This document shows positions 59,571 through 64,000 of a DNA stretch of 64,000 bases, one piece after another. The position numbers and the translations under genes are program-made. The notes under the pieces are model-generated. The model ran no database searches. It was not told where the DNA came from and was given only the letters and a program-made list of their open reading frames with translations. How positions within the stretch are numbered: the first letter of the stretch is position 1; each line of letters starts with the position of its first letter. The stretch comes from Acidipila sp. (lineage in GTDB: Bacteria; Acidobacteriota; Terriglobia; Acidiferrales; UBA7541): assembly GCA_010365215.1 (NCBI GenBank), contig JAAFGT010000003.1:1-64000 (forward strand), read 5' to 3'.

Positions 59571-61526
59571 TTAATTCGGGCGCTTGGACTCGTCGACGTC
59601 CACATACTCGGCGTCAATCACGTCGTCCTTCTTTTCTGCTGCGCCACTGGCCCCATCAGCCCCCGCAGCGTGTGCCCCGGGACCGCCGGCAGCAGCCCCC
59701 GCAGCTTCACCCTGCGCCGCGGTCGCGCGGTACATCGCCTCGGCCAGGCGGTGCGAGGCTTTGGTCAGCGCCTCGGCAGCCGCATTCATCTTCTCTGTAC
59801 CGCCGTCCACCAGCGTCTTCTTGGTCTGCTCGATGGCCTCTTCCGCCACGCGCAGTTCTTCCTCGGAAAATTTCTCGCGATTCTCGCGAATCATTTTCTC
59901 CGTGCTGTAGACCAGATGATCCGCGCGGTTGCGTGACTCGATCTCCGCCAGGCGCTGCTTGTCCTCCCCGGCATGAGACTCCGCTTCCGTGCGCATGCGC
60001 TCGGCTTCTTCCTTGCTCAAGCCGGTGGTCGCGGTGATGGTGATTTTCTGTTCTTTATTGGTGGCCTTGTCCTTCGCGGTCACGTTGAGGATGCCGTTGG
60101 CATCGATGTCGTAAACAATTTCAATCTGCGGCACGCCGCGCGGAGCCGGGGGAATCCCCACCAGGTTGAATTTGCCCAGCGTGCGGTTGTCGCGCGCCAG
60201 CGGCCGCTCGCCCTGCAACACGTGAATTTCCGCCGAAGGCTGGTTGTCCGAAGCCGTCGAGAACGTGTCGGACTTCCGCGTGGGGATGGTGGTGTTGCGC
60301 GGAATCAGGACCGTGGTCACCCCGCCCTGGGTCTCCACCCCCAGCGAAAGCGGTGTGACGTCCAGCAGCAGGATGTCTTTCACTTCCCCGCCCAACACGC
60401 CGCCTTGAATGGCCGCGCCCACGGCCACCACCTCATCCGGGTTGACTCCCTTGTGCGGCTCTTTGCCCCCAAAAAGTTCACGGACAATCTGTTGCACGCG
60501 CGGGATGCGCGTCGAGCCTCCCACCAGCACCACTTCGTCGATCTTATCGGGCGTAATTTCCGCGTCGGTCATGGCCTTTTTCACCGGGCCGATGGTGCGC
60601 TGAAGAATGTCTTCCATCAGCTGCTCCAGCTTGGCGCGCGTCAGCTTCTTCACGAAGTGCTTCGGGCCGGTGGCATCCGCGGTGATAAACGGCAGATTAA
60701 TTTCCGTTTCGCTCACCTGCGAAAGCTCCACTTTGGCTTTCTCCGCGGCTTCCTTCAGGCGCTGCAGGGCCATGCGGTCTTTGCTGAGATCGATCTGCGT
60801 GCTCTGATCTTTCTTGAACTCTTCGGCCATCCACTCCACGATGCGGTCGTCGATATCGTCGCCGCCCAGGTGGGTGTCGCCGTTCGTGGCTTTGACCTCC
60901 ACTACCCCTTCCCCGACTTCGAGAATGGAGATATCGAAAGTTCCGCCGCCCAGGTCGTAGACGGCAATGGTTTCGTCTTTCTTTTTGTCCAGGCCATAGG
61001 CCAGTGCGGCAGCCGTCGGCTCGTTGATGATCCGCAACACTTCCAGCCCGGCGATTTCTCCCGCCTGCTTGGTGGCCTGGCGTTGGCTGTCGTTGAAGTA
61101 TGCGGGAACGGTGATCACCGCTTTATCCACCTTCTCGCTGAGGAAGTCTTCGGCGGCTTTCTTCAGTTTTGTCAGGATCATGGCCGAGATCTCTTCCGGC
61201 GTGTACGGCTTGCCATTGATCTCCACGCGCACGTGATCGTCGCTGCCACTGACAATCTTGTAGGGCACGCGCTTCAATTCGTCGCGCACCTCATTTTGGC
61301 GCTTCCCCATGAAGCGCTTGATCGAGAAGACCGTATTTTCGGGGTTGGTTACCGCTTGGCGTTTGGCCACCTGCCCCACCAGCCGTTCGCCCGACTTGGT
61401 AATCGCCACCACCGACGGCGTGGTGCGAGCGCCCTCCTGGTTAGGAATTACCACGGGCTCGCCGCCCTGCATCACCGAAACCACAGAATTCGTTGTCCCC
61501 AAATCGATGCCAATAATTTTGCTCAT
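59571..61526 (-). CDS. dnaK: Chaperone protein DnaK (Hsp70)
   Basis: 651 residues. The ATPase domain opens with [19 protein letters not shown], then [37 protein letters not shown] and [16 protein letters not shown] (the three Hsp70 signatures). The substrate domain starts after [14 protein letters not shown], and the lid ends in a Gly/Ala-rich linker with [12 protein letters not shown]. It folds proteins with DnaJ and GrpE; it also acts as HspR co-repressor in organisms with HspR. The upstream region has a strong promoter and a HAIR-like operator. dnaJ and hspR follow. Confidence 0.98.
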   Translation of the reverse strand: MSKIIGIDLGTTNSVVSVMQGGEPVVIPNQEGARTTPSVVAITKSGERLVGQVAKRQAVTNPENTVFSIKRFMGKRQNEVRDELKRVPYKIVSGSDDHVRVEINGKPYTPEEISAMILTKLKKAAEDFLSEKVDKAVITVPAYFNDSQRQATKQAGEIAGLEVLRIINEPTAAALAYGLDKKKDETIAVYDLGGGTFDISILEVGEGVVEVKATNGDTHLGGDDIDDRIVEWMAEEFKKDQSTQIDLSKDRMALQRLKEAAEKAKVELSQVSETEINLPFITADATGPKHFVKKLTRAKLEQLMEDILQRTIGPVKKAMTDAEITPDKIDEVVLVGGSTRIPRVQQIVRELFGGKEPHKGVNPDEVVAVGAAIQGGVLGGEVKDILLLDVTPLSLGVETQGGVTTVLIPRNTTIPTRKSDTFSTASDNQPSAEIHVLQGERPLARDNRTLGKFNLVGIPPAPRGVPQIEIVYDIDANGILNVTAKDKATNKEQKITITATTGLSKEEAERMRTEAESHAGEDKQRLAEIESRNRADHLVYSTEKMIRENREKFSEEELRVAEEAIEQTKKTLVDGGTEKMNAAAEALTKASHRLAEAMYRATAAQGEAAGAAAGGPGAHAAGADGASGAAEKKDDVIDAEYVDVDESKRPN

Positions 61527-61941
61527 AACGAAAAAACCTCCAAAAGGCGGATGGGCAGCCTAGCCCGGCCAAGATATCTAACAAGAAACGCAAGGGCAGT
61601 ATAAATGTTGAGTGTATGATTGTCAAGGATAAATTTTTATGTCACCATCTTTAAGACTAACCTTCTTGTTTATAATTATATAGCGAAGCTCAGCCACATA
61701 ATCCTTGCCTCAAGGAATGCGGAAAATTTCGGACTTCCAATGGGGGCGAATCAGCGGCATGCCTAACCAGATGTCGCTAGGAAGAACTCCAACCCTTCCA
61801 AGCGCATCTGTAACTACACGTAGACAATTTGGCGGTTTAAGGTTACTACTGCGCGGCATGGGAAGTCCTTAAACCTGCCTTTACGCGATCGGCTCTAAAA
61901 AGGTTTAGAATAGCTCGGATAATTTCCAAAGAGAGGCAACG
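61527..61941. other. 415-bp divergent region between dnaK and the DsbA-like gene
   Basis: It contains the dnaK leader, promoter and HAIR-like site (61598-61627) on the minus strand. The part from about 61628 to 61680 is AT-rich; a TATAAT at 61671-61676 reads toward the DsbA-like gene but has no good -35. The rest (61690-61930) shows no gene or clear structure. Confidence 0.5.
61598..61627 (-). promoter_or_regulatory. dnaK promoter overlapped by a HAIR-like operator
   Basis: On the minus strand TTGACA (61621-61626) and TATACT (61598-61603) are separated by exactly 17 nt, a near-consensus housekeeping promoter. The inverted repeat CTTGACA-N7-ACTCAAC (61607-61627) overlaps the -35 and spacer; it matches 11 of 14 fixed positions of the HAIR consensus CTTGAGT-N7-ACTCAAG. 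HspR encoded in the same operon is the expected repressor. Confidence 0.75.
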
Positions 61942-62676
61942 GTGATTTGCCGGAAAACCGATAGTAAAACTTTTCTGCTTTTTCTGTTCGCGATTTTGCT
62001 TGTGTCCGGCCCGGGCCGCGCCGCCGTTGCGGCCACACGGCAAACCGCGGCCAAAGCCGGTGAGAGAAAGGCCGGAAGCAGGTCCACCACAGCGAAAGCA
62101 TCCGCGAGCAAGACCAACAAGGCACTCGCTACCGAGCAGGCCGGCCCTCCGAACAAAACCATGGGTTCCCGCAGCGCTCCCATCACCATTGAAGTATTCA
62201 GCGATTACCAGTGCCCGGCATGCCGCGTGTTCTACCAAGAAACTTTGCGGCCACTGATGGACGACTACGTCGCTACGGGAAAGGTCTTGCTGATCCATCG
62301 CGATTTTCCGTTGCCCATCCACCAGTACTCGCGCCAGGCTGCGCGGCTGGTGAATGCTGCCGCCAAAATAGGCAAGTTCGAGAAAGCGGAACAAGCCCTC
62401 TACGCCAGGCAGGACTCTTGGGAAAAAGATGGCAACCTCTCCGGCGCGCTGGCTGCGGTGTTAACTCCCGCCGAGCTTGCGCACGTCACTCAGGTGGCGG
62501 AAAGCGGCAAGATGGATACCTTCATCGAGAGCGACGTTAGCCTGGGAAATTCGAAACAGGTCCATCAGACACCCTCGCTGTTCCTGACCCATGCCGGGCA
62601 AACCGACGCGCTGCCGCCCGGGGGCGTGAGCTATTCGCTGCTGAAACGCTACCTGGACCAGTTGCTGGCACAATAG
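61942..62676 (+). CDS. DsbA-like thiol oxidoreductase (thioredoxin-4 type), exported
   Basis: 244 residues from GTG 61942, with GAGAGG 5-10 nt upstream. The N-terminus has a hydrophobic segment (about 10-25) for export, then a low-complexity Ala/Lys/Thr linker to about 70. The thioredoxin fold begins PITIEVFSDYQCPACRVFY with the active CPAC at 91-94; the cis-Pro loop is QTPSLFL near the C-terminus. The middle helical insert is typical of DsbA or DsbG-like proteins. It probably forms or isomerises disulfides in exported proteins. The MauE-like gene follows directly (2 nt), which suggests a redox pair. Confidence 0.9.
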   Translation: MICRKTDSKTFLLFLFAILLVSGPGRAAVAATRQTAAKAGERKAGSRSTTAKASASKTNKALATEQAGPPNKTMGSRSAPITIEVFSDYQCPACRVFYQETLRPLMDDYVATGKVLLIHRDFPLPIHQYSRQAARLVNAAAKIGKFEKAEQALYARQDSWEKDGNLSGALAAVLTPAELAHVTQVAESGKMDTFIESDVSLGNSKQVHQTPSLFLTHAGQTDALPPGGVSYSLLKRYLDQLLAQ

Positions 62677-62678
62677 CC

Positions 62679-63197
62679 ATGCTGCGCAGGTACATCCCCA
62701 TTGGCGGTCAAGCCCTGAAGGTTTCGCATGTTCTGCTGGTCCTCGGGCGCATGCTATTGGGCGCGGTTTTCCTCTACGCCGCGTACTCCAAACTCCGCCA
62801 GCCGTCCTACATTCTGTTTGCCATGGCCATTCATTCCTACCAACTGGCTCCAGAATGGGCGGAGCTCGGATTAGCGCGCGCACTGCCCTGGCTGGAGCTG
62901 GCGCTGGGCCTTGCCCTGCTGAGCGGCATATTTCTGCGCTACACGGCGGCCACCGCGAGCGTGCTGCTGGCTATATTTTTCGGCGTTATGACGCGCTCCT
63001 ATCTCGCCGGGCAGCAGATTAATTGCGGCTGTTTCGGTATCGGTGAAGCGCTGAGCCCGCGCACACTCGCGCGAGACGGAGCGCTGCTGGCCGTTTCATT
63101 CGCGGTGACCGTGGGGGCGTTTCTGGTCGAGCGCCAGCATGGAAACTCCTCGACCGCTATCTCGCAGGCGCGTTCCGCACACACGGCCCTCGAGTAA
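62679..63197 (+). CDS. MauE/DoxX-like membrane protein
   Basis: 172 residues with four membrane segments (about 14-36, 45-60, 70-88, 92-110, the count being approximate). The family mark is INCGCFG (C116 and C118), followed by an Arg/Asp pair (TLARDGALL). MauE-type proteins support disulfide formation or electron transfer in periplasmic cofactor proteins, for example with MauD. Here it is directly after a DsbA-like gene (2 nt), so a quinone-linked reoxidation partner is a reasonable inference. A tail of about 25 residues after the last segment has low complexity. Confidence 0.85.
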   Translation: MLRRYIPIGGQALKVSHVLLVLGRMLLGAVFLYAAYSKLRQPSYILFAMAIHSYQLAPEWAELGLARALPWLELALGLALLSGIFLRYTAATASVLLAIFFGVMTRSYLAGQQINCGCFGIGEALSPRTLARDGALLAVSFAVTVGAFLVERQHGNSSTAISQARSAHTALE

Positions 63198-63205
63198 CAA
63201 GCCTT

Positions 63206-63305
63206 GAAAATGCCTGGCACGCTGGGAAAATGTCTAGCACGCTGGGAAAATGTCTAGCACGCTGGGAAAATGACTGGCACTTATTGAAAATGAGTGGCAC
63301 CTGGT
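63206..63305 (+). repeat. Five 20-bp tandem repeats upstream of the FmdE-like gene
   Basis: Five adjacent 20-bp units begin at 63206, 63226, 63246, 63266 and 63286, each starting GAAAATG and containing a CTGGCAC/CTAGCAC core. Units 2 and 3 are identical; units 4 and 5 have a variant second half. The array ends at the GTG start of the FmdE-like gene (63304) and a partial sixth unit GAAAA is inside the gene start. Confidence 0.92.
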
Positions 63306-63882
63306 GAAAACCTTACAAGAATATCTGACTCTGGCCGCCGCCGCGCACGGACACCTCTGCGCCGGGCAGGTTCTCGGAGTTCGCCTCGCCATGCTCGGGC
63401 TGCGGGAGCTGGGCATCGAGGACGCCGAGCGCGAGCGCAAGCGTCTGGTCACCTATGTGGAGATTGATCGCTGCGTCACCGACGCGATTGCCTTGGTCAC
63501 GAATTGCCGCTTGGGCAAGCGCAGCCTTAAATTTTACGATTGGGGAAAAGTGGCCGCGACCTTCGTGGATCTTCCCACCGGCCGCGCCATCCGCGTAGCC
63601 GCGAAAGAAAGCTCCAAGCAGCGCGCGCTGGGAATGTTTCCGGAGATGGAGAAGGATCCCGGCCAGCAGAAAGCCTATGCCCTGCTCCCCGACGCGGACC
63701 TTTTCGATACCGCTTGGGTGCGCGTGGAAGTTTTGCCGCAGGATTTGCCCGGATACCGCGGCGCGCGCGTGCTCTGCGCGCAATGTGGCGAAGGCATTAA
63801 TTTTCATCGCGAAGTCCAGGCCGCAGGCCGCACGCTTTGCCGCGCTTGTGCCGGCAATGCTTACTACCAGAGTTTCCCGTAG
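63304..63882 (+). CDS. FmdE-family protein with C-terminal zinc ribbon
   Basis: 192 residues from GTG 63304 (no ATG in the region; the tandem array precedes it). The FmdE opening is AAAAHGHLCAGQVLGVRLAM (His15, His17, Cys19), followed by YVEIDRCVTDAIALVTNCRLG with further Cys. A C-terminal four-Cys zinc ribbon is VLCAQCGEGI and LCRACAGNAY. FmdE (PF02663) was named for formylmethanofuran dehydrogenase but many bacteria without methanogenesis carry it, with unclear role, often in molybdenum or metal handling. It is 106 nt downstream of the MauE-like gene, across the repeat array. Confidence 0.87.
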   Translation: MKTLQEYLTLAAAAHGHLCAGQVLGVRLAMLGLRELGIEDAERERKRLVTYVEIDRCVTDAIALVTNCRLGKRSLKFYDWGKVAATFVDLPTGRAIRVAAKESSKQRALGMFPEMEKDPGQQKAYALLPDADLFDTAWVRVEVLPQDLPGYRGARVLCAQCGEGINFHREVQAAGRTLCRACAGNAYYQSFP

Positions 63883-64000
63883 CCTTCCTCTAGCCCGCTC
63901 TTCGCACGGTCACGCTTCGCAGCGCAATGCCAATTTGATTTTCCACAGAAGTTTGGACAACTCTTCCTCGATAATCTGTGATAATTACTCCTCTAGTTCA
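63883..64000. other. Window edge, no gene seen
   Basis: No coding frame of convincing quality in the last 118 bases. A DnaA-box-like TTTTCCACA (8 of 9 to TTATCCACA) is at 63939-63947, but it is a single weak match. Confidence 0.3.

Noticed and set aside
59973-61604. 543-codon plus-strand frame opposite dnaK
   Set aside because: Antisense shadow; the His/Leu/Phe-rich product is typical of the complementary strand of high-GC genes.
63206-63305. CRISPR array
   Set aside because: Units are 20 bp and directly adjacent without unique spacers, and no cas gene is present; this is a simple tandem repeat.
1-64000. tRNA, rRNA and insertion sequences
   Set aside because: No cloverleaf, rRNA core or transposase was recognised by eye; the intergenic spaces are short and were checked. 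A tRNAscan or Infernal run would be needed to be certain.

Overview
The window is about 60% GC, densely packed and free of mobile elements. The gene content points to a member of the Acidobacteriota (Terriglobia/Koribacter-like): a rimP-nusA-infB operon, a Gram-negative outer-membrane assembly set (OmpH/Skp, BamA, LolC/D-type transporter), an adenosyl-hopene transferase (hopanoids), abundant DUF4097 and TonB-C proteins, and NHL/YVTN-type Ig-repeat lipoproteins. The assignment is an inference from gene content; no rRNA or tRNA gene was seen.

Layout. 1-2192 (minus): infB (5' end only), nusA, rimP. 2297-16829 (minus): envelope and housekeeping block with ompH, a giant beta-propeller lipoprotein, bamA, clpC, lolD-like ATPase, lolC/E-like permease, lysS and a membrane-anchored cytochrome c. 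17006-27262: the most distinctive region. An ECF sigma/anti-sigma/DUF4097 unit (then aroK and an exported unknown) runs rightward. It meets head-on a leftward unit made of a second ECF sigma, an anti-sigma with HEAT repeats, a DUF4097 beta-solenoid fused to a TonB C-terminal domain, another DUF4097 protein and a double-PDZ protein. 27478-30565: small membrane protein, recG, rsmD. 30771-34913: exported unknown, AsmA-like protein, TonB-like protein. 34944-37048: zwf and a polyphosphate-glucokinase-like gene. 37173-43113: BON lipoprotein, metallothionein, ketopantoate reductase, HAD, PilZ proteins, hydrolase, aldo/keto reductase. 43220-45952: hpnH operon with an unknown and a truncated UvrC-like protein. 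46150-50518: acyl-CoA dehydrogenase, HIT, HU/IHF, rpsA. 50933-54621: exported lysine/alanine-rich protein, ComEA-like HhH protein, DnaC-like ATPase, SDR, FKBP. 54693-57711: DUF1697, then PAP2, metallophosphoesterase and DAG-kinase-like lipid genes. 57832-61526: hspR, dnaJ, dnaK. 61942-63882: DsbA-like thioredoxin, MauE/DoxX-like membrane protein, FmdE-like protein.

How the genes work together. The strongest regulatory inference is a dnaK-dnaJ-hspR autoregulated heat-shock operon. A consensus-quality -35/-10 pair in front of dnaK overlaps a HAIR-like inverted repeat, the operator type used by HspR. The strongest candidate for an undescribed system is the convergent pair of sigma/anti-sigma/DUF4097 units at 17.8-27.3 kb, which looks like an envelope-stress circuit whose outputs include beta-solenoid, PDZ and TonB-like proteins with Met- and His-rich segments.

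A recurring small-scale theme is short degenerate tandem repeats (14-26 bp units, 2-5 copies) placed just upstream of, or over, gene starts: at 12929, 27351, 30711, 52893, 59427, 59494 and 63206. Function names come from motifs read by eye; no database search was run.
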